64,000 bases of DNA from Neptuniibacter caesariensis (GTDB lineage: Bacteria > Pseudomonadota > Gammaproteobacteria > Pseudomonadales > Balneatricaceae): positions 1,390,182 through 1,454,181 of the forward strand of contig NZ_CH724125.1 of assembly GCF_000153345.1 (NCBI RefSeq). Reading direction: 5' to 3'. Position 1 is the first letter of the stretch. Every line of letters begins with the position of its first letter. Position numbers and translations under genes: made by a program. A model generated the notes under the pieces. The model was given only the letters and a program-made list of their open reading frames with translations, was not told the DNA's origin and searched no databases. Positions 43,889-53,616 of the stretch are shown here, piece after piece.

Positions 43889-46153
43889 TTACAGTTTGCA
43901 CGCACCGCCTTCGCAACCACCGTCATCGGCCTGGTCAGAAGCGCCGTCACGGGTGTTGTGGTAATAAAGTGTCTTGACGCCGTATTTATAGGCCGTCAGC
44001 AGATCCTGTAGCAGCTGTTTCATCGGAACTTTATCGTTCGGGAACAGTGATGGATCATAGTTAGTATTTGCAGAGATAGACTGGTCCACAAACTTCTGCA
44101 TGATACCAACAAGCTGCAGGTAACCGGTGTTGTTTGGAATATCCCAAAGTAGTTCATACTGCTCACGCAGCTCGGTATAACCAGGCACAACCTGCTTCAT
44201 GATGCCGTCTTTACTTGCTTTAACCGATACGTAACCACGTGGTGGCTCAATACCATTGGTTGAGTTTGTAATCTGTGAAGAGGTTTCACATGGCATCAGT
44301 GCTGTCAGTGTACTGTTACGCAGACCAAATTCTTTGATATCTTCGCGCAGGGTTTCCCAGAAGTAGTGCAATGGTTCTTCACAGAACTCATCAACCTCAC
44401 GCTTGTACGTATCGATTGGCAGCAGGCCTTTAGAGTAAACAGTCTCATCAAATTTAGGGCACTTACCACGCTCTTTCGCCAGCGCATTAGACGCTTTCAA
44501 TAGATAGTATTGAACGGCTTCAAATGTTTTGTGCACCAAACCATTAGCAGAACCATCCGAATACTTAACACCATTCTTCGCCAGGTAGTACGCGAAGTTA
44601 GTCACACCTACACCCAGAGGACGACGGTTCATCGTAGAAGTATGTGCAGCAGGGATTGGGTAATCCTGATAATCCAGCAGGTTATCCAGCGCACGAACAA
44701 TCAGGTCAGCTAGGTTGTCCAGCTCATCCAGATCTTCCAATGCTCCCAGGTTAAACGCAGACAGCGTACAAAGAGCGATCTCACCCTCTTCGTCATTAAC
44801 GTGCTGCAGCGGCTTAGTTGGCAGCGCAATTTCCAGACACAGGTTAGACTGTTTAACCGGTGCAACTGTCGGATCAAATGGGCTGTGAGTGTTACAGTGG
44901 TCAACATTCTGAATGTAGATACGGCCTGTCTGCGCACGCTCAGCAGCCAGAATACCAAACAGCTCAACCGCTTTAATGGTTTGCTTACGGATATTTGGAT
45001 CGTTCTCATATTGAACGTACAGACGCTCGAACTCATCCTGATCGGCAAAGAATGCATCGTAAAGCCCCGGTACTTCATGCGGGCTGAACAACGTGATATC
45101 ACCACCTTTGATCAGGCGTGTGTACATCAGCTTGTTGATCTGAACACCGTAATCAAGATGACGAACACGGTTCTCTTCAACACCACGGTTGTTCTTCAGA
45201 ACCAACAGCGATTCAACTTCAAGATGCCAGATCGGGTAGAACAACGTAGCTGCACCACCACGAACGCCGCCCTGAGAACAAGACTTAACTGCTGTTTGGA
45301 AGTGTTTGTAGAAAGGGATACAACCCGTGTGGAATGCTTCACCATTGCGAATCGGGCTACCCAACGCACGAATACGACCTGCATTAATACCAATACCTGC
45401 ACGCTGAGATACGTATTTAACAATGGAAGCAGAAGTCGCATTGATAGAATCTAGGCTGTCACCACACTCGATCAGTACACAAGAACTGAACTGACGCGTT
45501 GGTGTACGTACACCGGCCATAATAGGTGTAGGTAGCGATAGCTTGAACAAAGAAGTCGCATCATAGAAACGCTTCACATAATCCAGACGCGTTTCTTTTG
45601 GATAATCTGCGAACAGACAAGCAGCCACCAGCATATACAGAATCTGAGGGCTCTCATACACTTCACCTGTCACACGGTTCTGTACCAGGTACTTACCTTC
45701 CAGCTGCTTCACAGCTGAATAGGAGAAATTCATATCACGTTTGTGATCCAGATAACCGTTCAGCGTTTCCCACTCTGCTTCAGAGTAGTCTTCAATCAGG
45801 TGTTTGTCGTAACGACCAGCTTCGACCTGAGCGGATACATGATCAAACAGACGTGGCGGTTCAAACTGCCCAAACGCACGCTTACGCAGATGGAAGATAG
45901 CCAGACGCGCGGCCAGGTACTGATAGTCAGGAGCATCTTCAGAAATCAGGTCGGCTGCTGATTTAATCAGCGTCTCGTGGATATCGAAGGTCTTCATACC
46001 TTCAAAGAACTGAAGATGTGCCTTCAACTCTACTTCTGATGGGGAAACCGCGTTTAATCCATCCGCTGCCCAAATTACTACTTTGTGAATCTTTTCCAGA
46101 TCCAGCTTTTCCTGTCGACCATCCCTTTTGGTAACCATCAGATCTTGCTGCAT
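43889..46153 (-). CDS. nrdA: class Ia ribonucleoside-diphosphate reductase subunit alpha
   Basis: Large catalytic subunit reducing ribonucleoside diphosphates. From ATG 46153 (GGAAGG upstream; the in-frame TTG at 46165 is less likely) it has 754 residues. An N-terminal ATP-cone (residues 1-95; VTKRDGRQEKLDLEKIHKVV) gives dATP feedback control. The catalytic barrel has SSCVLIECGDSLDSI with the first redox cysteine, and NLCLEIALPT. The C-terminal redox pair is in GGCEGGACKL. The operon is nrdA-nrdB-yfaE and is preceded by two NrdR boxes. Confidence 0.97.
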   Translation of the reverse strand: MQQDLMVTKRDGRQEKLDLEKIHKVVIWAADGLNAVSPSEVELKAHLQFFEGMKTFDIHETLIKSAADLISEDAPDYQYLAARLAIFHLRKRAFGQFEPPRLFDHVSAQVEAGRYDKHLIEDYSEAEWETLNGYLDHKRDMNFSYSAVKQLEGKYLVQNRVTGEVYESPQILYMLVAACLFADYPKETRLDYVKRFYDATSLFKLSLPTPIMAGVRTPTRQFSSCVLIECGDSLDSINATSASIVKYVSQRAGIGINAGRIRALGSPIRNGEAFHTGCIPFYKHFQTAVKSCSQGGVRGGAATLFYPIWHLEVESLLVLKNNRGVEENRVRHLDYGVQINKLMYTRLIKGGDITLFSPHEVPGLYDAFFADQDEFERLYVQYENDPNIRKQTIKAVELFGILAAERAQTGRIYIQNVDHCNTHSPFDPTVAPVKQSNLCLEIALPTKPLQHVNDEEGEIALCTLSAFNLGALEDLDELDNLADLIVRALDNLLDYQDYPIPAAHTSTMNRRPLGVGVTNFAYYLAKNGVKYSDGSANGLVHKTFEAVQYYLLKASNALAKERGKCPKFDETVYSKGLLPIDTYKREVDEFCEEPLHYFWETLREDIKEFGLRNSTLTALMPCETSSQITNSTNGIEPPRGYVSVKASKDGIMKQVVPGYTELREQYELLWDIPNNTGYLQLVGIMQKFVDQSISANTNYDPSLFPNDKVPMKQLLQDLLTAYKYGVKTLYYHNTRDGASDQADDGGCEGGACKL

Positions 46154-46256
46154 GCGACCTTCCAAATAAACCTAATCTTGTGTTTGTAATTATGTGCTGC
46201 TTATTTCCTGATCAAAACCCATCTTCCAGGCATCGCTTTGTCAGCAAAGGCCGCTG

Positions 46257-46438
46257 TTTCGGGGCCTGCAGCTTATCTACTCTAGCTACGCGTAAGACAC
46301 TATATGTAGTACCGCGGATTCACTAAGACACTAAATATAGTGATCCCAGAGGGTAATGCAATACTTGATTTTGCACTTTGTTGGGTGTAGGCAAAGCGGT
46401 GATTTTCACGCAAACATTGATGTTTCGGGGCTTGTAGC
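46257..46438 (-). repeat. nrd-locus repeated motif, two copies in the nrdA leader/promoter region
   Basis: TGTTTCGGGGCCTGCAGC (46255-46272) and TGTTTCGGGGCTTGTAGC (46421-46438) differ only by two C/T changes and bracket the NrdR boxes. The first continues into TTATCTACTCTAGCT (46273-46287), shared with the nrdA-nrdB spacer copy. Confidence 0.6.
46297..46343. promoter_or_regulatory. paired NrdR boxes upstream of nrdA
   Basis: ACACTATATGTAGTAC (46297-46312) and ACACTAAATATAGTGA (46328-46343) fit the NrdR consensus acaCwAtATaTwGtgt. Their starts are 31 bp apart, three DNA turns, as in known NrdR-controlled promoters. NrdR with dATP/ATP represses the operon. They stand 144-190 bp before the nrdA start. 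Confidence 0.9.
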
Positions 46439-46677
46439 GCGACGAGACTATAGCAGCTGAATATTACTTTTTTTTAATTTTTTTTTGTCAAAATTCAGCC
46501 CTCAAATTCTGTGCCAAAAAACCATTGATAACGATCAAAAAACAATCAGAATTTCACCACCAGTTCGCACAACTTTAGAGCACGCTAATAAAGGAATGCA
46601 AAGTACCTTTCAGCGGGCTTTTACTGTACAATCCGCAACCAATTTTTTAATTCAGACCCACTCGAGGTAGCCTGACT

Positions 46678-46884
46678 ATGCGTTTAGCAGAAATGGAAGC
46701 GATTGCCCTCAATATAGGACTGGCAGTATTCGCCGCATTTATCTTCTTCATCATTTATGACCTGGCGAAGAAATCTAACGCGGGCAGGTTTGGTACCTTC
46801 ATTCTGTTCTTCGCACTGGGCCTGGGCCTAGCGGCATTTCTGGTGAAAACAGTGGTGGTCGAGATGATGGGCGGAAGTGTCTAG
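46678..46884 (+). CDS. DUF2788 small membrane protein
   Basis: A 68-residue protein with two predicted helices (LNIGLAVFAAFIFFIIYDLAKK and FGTFILFFALGLGLAAFLVKTVVV), as in the DUF2788 family found in marine gammaproteobacteria and pseudomonads. Function unknown. It overlaps the stop of the convergent HugZ-like gene by 4 bp. A second Met at residue 6 could be the true start. Confidence 0.82.
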   Translation: MRLAEMEAIALNIGLAVFAAFIFFIIYDLAKKSNAGRFGTFILFFALGLGLAAFLVKTVVVEMMGGSV

Positions 46885-47405
46885 CCTTTTCCCTGCTTTA
46901 GCTTTTCTTCATCTATGTGGATCAAAGTGCCGGACACTGGGTCCACATCATATGCTTTCCCAAAACCCACAACATAACTTCCTCGCTCTGGCTCCAGACA
47001 GAACAAGTGGAAATCCTTAAGGGTTCGCAACATCGAGATCATATTCCCGAACTCAGCTTCCATAGCGTCAAGCTGGGTATGATATAAATCGCTTTCATTA
47101 TCGACCTCAATGCTGGAACACTGATAGATAAGACGTTCTCGGGCAAAAAGGTTGCGGCTCTCCGATTCTTCATTGATAAACATCACCGATGCCTTAGCCG
47201 TGTTCATAATATTTTGCGTATGGCTAGCGAGTTCGCTGATAAAGATAAAAAACTGTCCTGATTCGTTACGAACATAAGGGGCATAACTGATCTCAGGAAA
47301 GCCTTCTGACGTAACAGTAGATAGCAGAAGTGTTTTTCGAGAATTCTGTAGTTTCGATAAGCTTTCTTGCAACTCTTCTAGTTTTTCCTGGTCTATTTGT
47401 GACAT
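46881..47405 (-). CDS. HugZ-like haem utilisation / PNPOx-family protein
   Basis: A 174-residue split-barrel protein. SRKTLLLSTVTSEGFPEISYAPYV followed by QFFIFISELASHTQNIMNTAKASVMFINEE is the pattern of the HugZ/pyridoxamine-oxidase-like group. HugZ proteins bind and degrade haem, using a C-terminal His region. Here the C-terminal part has GFGKAYDVDPVSGTLIHID, consistent with a haem or FMN-binding split barrel. Enzyme activity is not proven from sequence. It is divergent from the PilZ-like gene. Confidence 0.8.
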   Translation of the reverse strand: MSQIDQEKLEELQESLSKLQNSRKTLLLSTVTSEGFPEISYAPYVRNESGQFFIFISELASHTQNIMNTAKASVMFINEESESRNLFARERLIYQCSSIEVDNESDLYHTQLDAMEAEFGNMISMLRTLKDFHLFCLEPERGSYVVGFGKAYDVDPVSGTLIHIDEEKLKQGKG

Positions 47406-47517
47406 GAACGCTCCAATTTAGAAAGAAAGCTAAAAGATTAACAACACTGCCGATATATTGATTAAGACGGCTTTAAAAATCAAAGCTATACTAGACATTG
47501 CTGATAAGGTGATTGTC

Positions 47518-47922
47518 ATGGGCGACGCAAAAGTATCTATCCGCCATCCCGATGAGTTCCCTATCGAACTCAATATGCAGGATTCAAAACCGAACCCTCT
47601 AACACCTGCTATTTTCCAGCTCATCTGCCATTCCTCCCAGCCATATAGCTATGGTGATGCAATCGCAATAAAAATCCCAAGCGTTGCTAACCATCTGGAA
47701 GTCCGCGGCACAATTCAAAGCTGTGAAGGTCAGAATGGATGCTATGAGTTAGAAATCGGCTTTAATTCCGAAGATTCCCTGATGAGAATCCGCATGCTTG
47801 AACAGCTGTGTTATATCCAGCGCTATCGCAGACACATTCTCTCTACAGAGGGGCGGGACCTAACCGATCAGGATGCAGCACTGGAATGGATTGGAAAATA
47901 CGCCCACCTGTTCCCCGCGTAA
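47518..47922 (+). CDS. PilZ-domain-like protein
   Basis: A 134-residue soluble protein starting at ATG 47518, which has AAGGTG 6 nt upstream. A frame extends upstream to 47458 but lacks a good start. The central part (LICHSSQPYSYGDAIAIKIP, then LEVRGTIQSCEGQNGCYELEIGF) fits the PilZ barrel. The tail (RMLEQLCYIQRYRRHIL; AALEWIGKYAHLFP) matches a group of short gammaproteobacterial PilZ proteins. The canonical c-di-GMP motifs RxxxR and DxSxxG are not seen, so ligand binding is doubtful. It lies upstream of kdsA. Confidence 0.68.
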   Translation: MGDAKVSIRHPDEFPIELNMQDSKPNPLTPAIFQLICHSSQPYSYGDAIAIKIPSVANHLEVRGTIQSCEGQNGCYELEIGFNSEDSLMRIRMLEQLCYIQRYRRHILSTEGRDLTDQDAALEWIGKYAHLFPA

Positions 47923-47992
47923 ACGAAAAAGTTGATCCCCCCTCTCCTTCTGCATCCAGATGCAGTTATAATACCCCTTTCTCTATTTTTGA

Positions 47993-48853
<861 letters not shown>

Positions 48854-48865
48854 GCAGACAGCTCT

Positions 48866-48895
48866 AGCAGATCTGCTTGACCAAGCAGATCTGCT
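48866..48895 (+). terminator. palindromic hairpin after kdsA
   Basis: AGCAGATCTGCT occurs twice (48866-48877 and 48884-48895). Each copy is itself a perfect palindrome, and together they form a 13-bp stem with a 4-nt loop. No U-run. Confidence 0.55.
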
Positions 48896-48993
48896 GAATC
48901 GATTAAACGTCACAAAATCAGCACATTACTGCTGACTTATCCCCCCACCCTTGTCTATGATATGTAGAGAATTCAGGAACAGGATGGGTCCAG

Positions 48994-51018
48994 ATGAGCA
49001 CTACCCCAGAATCAATCTTCGAAGCATTACAGGAAGGTTCCGAGATCGGTCCGGACCACCATCGCTTCAAGCTCGTCAAACAAAGTAAAGCACACCCTTT
49101 AGGCCAGCTATGGCAGGCCGAAGATGTCGGCGTTGCCGGAAGCCCTCTGGTGACTTTGCTTATTGTTAATCCATCTCTACTGAAGCAAGTAGCGTTTGTT
49201 GAAGCAATTAAAAAACATGCCACGCTGAGTAAACAGCTGCAAAATAAGCATATTGCCGAATGCTATGGGTTCTTTACCCATAAAGGTGGCTTGCTGTTCC
49301 TCTCTTATGAAAAGCTCGATGGCTTAACCCTGAGATCGATGCTTGAAAAGGGTAATCCGCTTCAGCCAAAACAGAGACTAGGGCTAATCAAGCAACTTGC
49401 CTATGCTGTGGATATGGGCTTCCAAAAGCTTCGAATGGCGCATGGTTGCCTTGATCCGGATTTCGTTTTTATTAACCGAAAAGGCGGTGTGAAGCTTTCA
49501 CTGTTTGCTCTGCATGAAAGCTTTGAGGCGATAAAAGATCAGGTAAGCCCGGCTTTTACTTATCAGCAGTACCAGTCACCTGAAGCGTTTCATCCAGGAA
49601 AACTGTCTCGTAAAGCGGATGTTTACTCCTTCGCCTGTATCGTGTTCGAACTTTTCTCTGGCAAACCCGCTTTTAGCGTTAAAGACACCGAAGCAGATCG
49701 TGTTCGAAAAGAGCTAGCCAAACCACTCGAACTGGATGATGAGCAGTGGGATGCTTTTCAAAGGGCGATATCAACGGATACAGAAGAGCGCTTTGCTAAC
49801 TGTACCGAACTTGTCAAAGAGATGTTTCCACCCGAAAAAGAACAGCCTGCTGAAAAAAGCGAAGACGAAAAACCTAAGGATAAAAAAACAGATTCTGCTG
49901 ACGCTTCGGCTGAAGAAGCGGCTGACACGGAAGAAACCGATAAGCCATCGTTAAAAGATAAGCTTAAGGGATTGAAGCTTCCGGTAATCTCAAAGCCTGT
50001 TCTACTCAGTATTGCGGGAAGTTTTCTATTTGTTATTGGTTATTTCCTAGGCTGGCTGACCTCTGACTTTTTCAACTTTCAAGAGAAGGACTTTCAGGCA
50101 CTACAGATCAAGAAGCAGCAAGAAGCGCTTCAACAGATGTATGATTCTCTTCAAGCTCAACAAGATCTGCAGAAAAAGCGTGACAGCGAGATAGAAGATC
50201 TGAAACTGGATAAAACTATTCTCCAGCAACAACTAGAGATCGCGAAAAGTAAAATAGGCAACGGCGATCCTGAAGACCCAGGCCAGCAGGTATTCAAAGA
50301 CCAGATTGACGATACCCAGTATGGTCCGGAAATGGTGTTATTACCGTCCGGGCAATTCCGTATGGGCGATCAAACAGGCATTGGCGATGATAACGAGAAA
50401 CCGGTTCATGTCGTAACCATAAGAAAGCCCTTTGCCATCTCCCGTTTCGAAGTCACCTTTGCCGAATACGATCATTTCGCTAATGAAACGAACAGAGCCC
50501 TGCCTAATGATAATGGCTGGGGACGCGGCAACCGTCCCGTTGTCAACGTAAGCTGGCGTGATGCTGTTGCTTATGTCACCTGGCTAAAAAATGAAACAGG
50601 GCAGCCTTACCGCTTGCCATCTGAAGCAGAATGGGAATATGCAGCGCGTGCAGGAAATCTGACCACCTACTGGTGGGGCGATGAACTGAAACCCAATATG
50701 GCTAACTGCGCTGGCTGCGGAAGCGAGTGGGATGGTAAGCAAACCGCACCGGTGGGTAGTTTTCCGGCAAACAGCTGGGGGCTTCATGATATGACAGGCA
50801 ACGTCGATGAGTGGGTTGCCGATTGTTATCTGGATACTTATGACCTGGTACCGATCGATGGTTCTGCATATAAACAAAAAGCTTGTAAGAACCGTGTTAT
50901 GCGCGGAGGCTCCTGGTTTGAAATCGATCGACTGATCAGACCAGCCAGTCGCTACAGACACCCTCTTGATTCCAAACGCAACAGCTGGGGTTTCCGGGTT
51001 GCTCTGGATATGGAGTAA
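48994..51018 (+). CDS. pseudokinase-transmembrane-FGE (SUMF1-like) fusion protein
   Basis: A 674-residue protein. Residues 20-275 have a protein-kinase fold by pattern (SYEKLDGLTLRSMLEKG hinge, SPEAF, ADVYSFACIVFELFSGKPAF). The catalytic loop reads HGCLDPDFVFIN at 150-161 in place of HRDLKPxN, DFG is replaced by LSL, and no glycine loop or VAxK lysine is visible, so it is a pseudokinase. A charged spacer leads to one membrane helix at about 335-357 and a coiled coil (DFQALQIKKQQEALQQM). The C-terminal 230 residues are a formylglycine-generating/EgtB-type domain (EMVLLPSGQFRMG, RLPSEAEWEYAARAG, GNVDEWVAD, RGGSWF). The last domain probably faces the periplasm. Partners unknown. Confidence 0.85.
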   Translation: MSTTPESIFEALQEGSEIGPDHHRFKLVKQSKAHPLGQLWQAEDVGVAGSPLVTLLIVNPSLLKQVAFVEAIKKHATLSKQLQNKHIAECYGFFTHKGGLLFLSYEKLDGLTLRSMLEKGNPLQPKQRLGLIKQLAYAVDMGFQKLRMAHGCLDPDFVFINRKGGVKLSLFALHESFEAIKDQVSPAFTYQQYQSPEAFHPGKLSRKADVYSFACIVFELFSGKPAFSVKDTEADRVRKELAKPLELDDEQWDAFQRAISTDTEERFANCTELVKEMFPPEKEQPAEKSEDEKPKDKKTDSADASAEEAADTEETDKPSLKDKLKGLKLPVISKPVLLSIAGSFLFVIGYFLGWLTSDFFNFQEKDFQALQIKKQQEALQQMYDSLQAQQDLQKKRDSEIEDLKLDKTILQQQLEIAKSKIGNGDPEDPGQQVFKDQIDDTQYGPEMVLLPSGQFRMGDQTGIGDDNEKPVHVVTIRKPFAISRFEVTFAEYDHFANETNRALPNDNGWGRGNRPVVNVSWRDAVAYVTWLKNETGQPYRLPSEAEWEYAARAGNLTTYWWGDELKPNMANCAGCGSEWDGKQTAPVGSFPANSWGLHDMTGNVDEWVADCYLDTYDLVPIDGSAYKQKACKNRVMRGGSWFEIDRLIRPASRYRHPLDSKRNSWGFRVALDME

Positions 51019-51091
51019 GGCTCGATTCAGGCCTATTAGGTAAACATATCAATGGAAGAAACAGTTTGCGCTGAGTAAGAGGATCTAACGC

Positions 51092-52504
51092 ATGCAACTT
51101 CAAAAACTAAGCCTGGGTATTTTAATTGCGAGTCTTTCCCTAACAGGCGCACAAGCACAGTCTTTGCAAATCGGTTCAGAGCAACGTAAAGCTGTAGCCC
51201 TAACCTTGTACAACCAGAATCTTGGCCTTGTCCGAGAGACTCGCGAGTTACCGCCACTGCGCTCACAGCAAGAAGTAACCTTGGAAGATGTTAGCGAGCA
51301 GATGCAAGTTGAAAGCTTACGCATCGATAATGCTGGGCAGATACTCGAACAAAATCTTAATACCAACCTGCTTAACCAGCATAACCTGTTGAAGCATTAC
51401 GTTGGAAAACGTTTACAGCTGGCCCGATTGAACCCTGTATCAGGCCAGGAAGTGGTAACCGAAGTTCAGCTTCTCAACATCGATGGAAACCGGGCCCTTA
51501 TTAAGCGCAACAACCGCTTTGAGAGCATTCCATTAAATAATCAGTGGCGATTCATCTACCCTTCGCTTCCCAGCAACCTGCTCAGCAAACCCAGCGTAAA
51601 CTTTCGCTCTGTGGGTACTTCCCGTAGCCAAGAGTCACGTATTAGCTATCTGACCGGGGGCTTAAGCTGGGGAATGGATTATGTGCTTACATTGAATGAA
51701 GCAGGCAACCGAGCCACTCTGGATGGTCGCGCCAGCCTCACCAACCAAACCGGCACTGATTTCAAAAACGCGCAGATATCTTTGGTTGCGGGCAATCTGA
51801 ACAACCCAGGCAACGCGCGTCATGCCGAGATGCTACAAGCAGATTTTGCGATGGGCGCTGCGGTGCGCTCTGCCCCTAAGGCAATGGCCCAGGAAGAGCT
51901 GGGTGATTTCCACCTCTTTGATCTACCCAATAAAGTTGATCTGCTTGATGGCCAAGTCAAGCAGGTCGCTTTTATGAATGCAGATGGTATTCCGGTCGAC
52001 CGCAGTTATAACTATGAATTCCTCGTTTACCCTACTCTGGAAAGAAACCAACACCGGGTTAAACCAGAACTGACACTGAAGTTCCGCAATGACCAGAAAA
52101 GTAAATTAGGGCTGCCACTCCCAGGTGGGAAGATCCGCACATTTACCCCAGACAGCAAGGGCATGCTTCAGTTTGCCGGTGGCAGCCGAATTAGTCATAC
52201 GGGTAAGAATGATGAGGTCGAAATTCGTCAGGGCAAAGCTTTTGATCTTTCGATCCATCGAAAACAAACCCACTTCAGCAAAACCTTTAATGGCTTCCTG
52301 GTTGGTCAGGAGCTACGTATTACCAATACCCGCTCGACTGCAGCCAAATTAGAGATGACAGCAAATTTCCCATTAACCTGGAAGATGGAAAGCAGCAGCC
52401 ATAAATACGAGAAAGTCATGGGTGGCAGTGCGCGCTGGATAATTGATGTGCCCGCTAAAGGGGATGCTCTTCTGAAATTCAAAGTGCAGATGGAGAAGCG
52501 ATAA
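51092..52504 (+). CDS. exported DUF4139 protein
   Basis: A 470-residue secreted or periplasmic protein with a signal peptide (residues 1-22, ending AQA-QS). The mature part matches DUF4139: VALTLYNQNLGLVRETRELPPLRSQQEV near the N-terminus, then SYLTGGLSWGMDYVLTLN and GRASLTNQTGTDFKNAQISLVAGN. It is beta-rich, with a long C-terminal Ig-like half. Function not established. Ribosome site AAGAGGATCTAACGC. It is 73 bp behind the pseudokinase-FGE gene. Confidence 0.85.
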   Translation: MQLQKLSLGILIASLSLTGAQAQSLQIGSEQRKAVALTLYNQNLGLVRETRELPPLRSQQEVTLEDVSEQMQVESLRIDNAGQILEQNLNTNLLNQHNLLKHYVGKRLQLARLNPVSGQEVVTEVQLLNIDGNRALIKRNNRFESIPLNNQWRFIYPSLPSNLLSKPSVNFRSVGTSRSQESRISYLTGGLSWGMDYVLTLNEAGNRATLDGRASLTNQTGTDFKNAQISLVAGNLNNPGNARHAEMLQADFAMGAAVRSAPKAMAQEELGDFHLFDLPNKVDLLDGQVKQVAFMNADGIPVDRSYNYEFLVYPTLERNQHRVKPELTLKFRNDQKSKLGLPLPGGKIRTFTPDSKGMLQFAGGSRISHTGKNDEVEIRQGKAFDLSIHRKQTHFSKTFNGFLVGQELRITNTRSTAAKLEMTANFPLTWKMESSSHKYEKVMGGSARWIIDVPAKGDALLKFKVQMEKR

Positions 52505-52507
52505 CTC

Positions 52508-53098
52508 TTGGCTGATCAATACTGTCAAAGTTGTGGATTAGCGCAGGCCTGGTGCTGCTGTGAGCTGATTACAAATGAACATACTCGATTGGAGTTCGCG
52601 CTGCTATTACATGAAAATGAACCAGCGCGTCCCACGACCACCAGCAAGATAATCCAAAAGGTTCTTCCGCGTACAACAAGCTATATCTGGCAACGTAAAG
52701 AGCCTCCTCAACAACTGATTGAAAGAATAAGCGCCCCAGAGACGAATGCCTGGCTGCTTTTCCCAGCCGACAGAGAGGATCTGATACCCCGAAGTCAAGC
52801 GTTCCGTCCGACCAAAGAAGGCCAAAAGCCCCTTATTATCGTCCCTGATGGTACCTGGAAAGAGGTCCGAAAAATTATCAGGAAAAGCCCCTGGCTGGAT
52901 CACCTCCCCCTGTTAGCTTTCGATCCTTCAACCCCTAGCCGATACGATCTCAGGCGTAACCCCGATGCTGATCATCTCTGTACGGCAGAAACAGTCGCGG
53001 AATTGCTAAAGCTCAATGGGGAAGAACAACAAGCCTCGTCTTTAAATGAAGCACTAGACCTGTTTATTGAACGCTATAAAGCCTCCAAGCTAAACTAA
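52508..53098 (+). CDS. DTW-domain tRNA-uridine aminocarboxypropyltransferase-like protein
   Basis: A 196-residue protein of the DTW family (YfiP/TapT and TSR3-like SPOUT enzymes), which uses SAM to put an acp group on uridines of tRNA. The N-terminal cysteine cluster is C-X2-C-X6-C-C-C (YCQSCGLAQAWCCC), and the signature appears as IIVPDGTWKEVRKI (DGTW variant). Substrate-side strands LLFPADREDL and YDLRRNPDADHLCTAET are intact. The start is TTG at 52508, 3 bp after the DUF4139 stop, so the two genes are probably coupled. Confidence 0.88.
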   Translation: MADQYCQSCGLAQAWCCCELITNEHTRLEFALLLHENEPARPTTTSKIIQKVLPRTTSYIWQRKEPPQQLIERISAPETNAWLLFPADREDLIPRSQAFRPTKEGQKPLIIVPDGTWKEVRKIIRKSPWLDHLPLLAFDPSTPSRYDLRRNPDADHLCTAETVAELLKLNGEEQQASSLNEALDLFIERYKASKLN

Positions 53099-53184
53099 AC
53101 ACTGGCCAACAGAGCAGCCTCAAAGGAAGCGAAGTTGCTCTACTTAAAAATACTATCAACCGAATAAGCGAAGGAATGCCTGTA

Positions 53185-53616
53185 ATGAGTCAATTGCCCC
53201 CCAACCTAAATAGCACTGATAAAGTGATTCTTTTCGATGGTGCCTGTAAGCTTTGTAATGGATGGGCTAATTTTATTATTAAGCATGATAAAGCCCGCCA
53301 ATTTAAGCTCTGTTCAGTGCAATCGGAGCAAGGAAAAGTGATTCTGGAACACTTCGGTTATCCCCGTTCATTCTACGAAACCATGCTCTATGTTGAAGGC
53401 GGACAGTGCTTTGAAAAAAGCGAAGCGTTCTTAAATATCGTCCTGCAGCTTGGCTACCCCTGGAAAACACTCAACCTGTTTAGAGTGCTCCCCTCAGCTA
53501 TACGCAACTGGCTATACGACAGAATCGCGCTGAATCGTTATAAGCTATTCGGCAAGTATGATTACTGCCAGCTTCCCTCCCCCGATTATCAAGGTCGATT
53601 CCTCGATGACAACTAA
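53185..53616 (+). CDS. DCC1-like thiol-disulfide oxidoreductase family protein
   Basis: A 143-residue protein of the DUF393/DCC family. The motif VILFDGACKLCNGWANFIIKHDK contains the name-giving D-G-x-C-x-x-C. A C-terminal part (LFRVLPSAIRNWLYDRIALNRYKLFG) completes the family. ATG 53185 has AAGGA 9 nt upstream; the ATG at 53176 directly abuts it and is rejected. The reaction is not known, with thiol redox assumed from the CxxC. It overlaps the DoxX-like gene by 11 bp. Confidence 0.87.
   Translation: MSQLPPNLNSTDKVILFDGACKLCNGWANFIIKHDKARQFKLCSVQSEQGKVILEHFGYPRSFYETMLYVEGGQCFEKSEAFLNIVLQLGYPWKTLNLFRVLPSAIRNWLYDRIALNRYKLFGKYDYCQLPSPDYQGRFLDDN

Larger units (their letters stand above)
46166..46677. 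other. 512-bp regulatory region between nrdA and DUF2788 gene
   Basis: No gene found. It holds the nrdA promoter with paired NrdR boxes, two copies of the TGTTTCGGGGC motif, and an A/T tract near 46466-46490. A promoter for the plus-strand DUF2788 gene must lie near its 3' end, but no clear elements are visible. Confidence 0.5.

Noticed and set aside
44801..45454. 217-residue open frame antisense to nrdA
   Set aside because: Shadow frame within a strongly conserved gene; no domain recognised.
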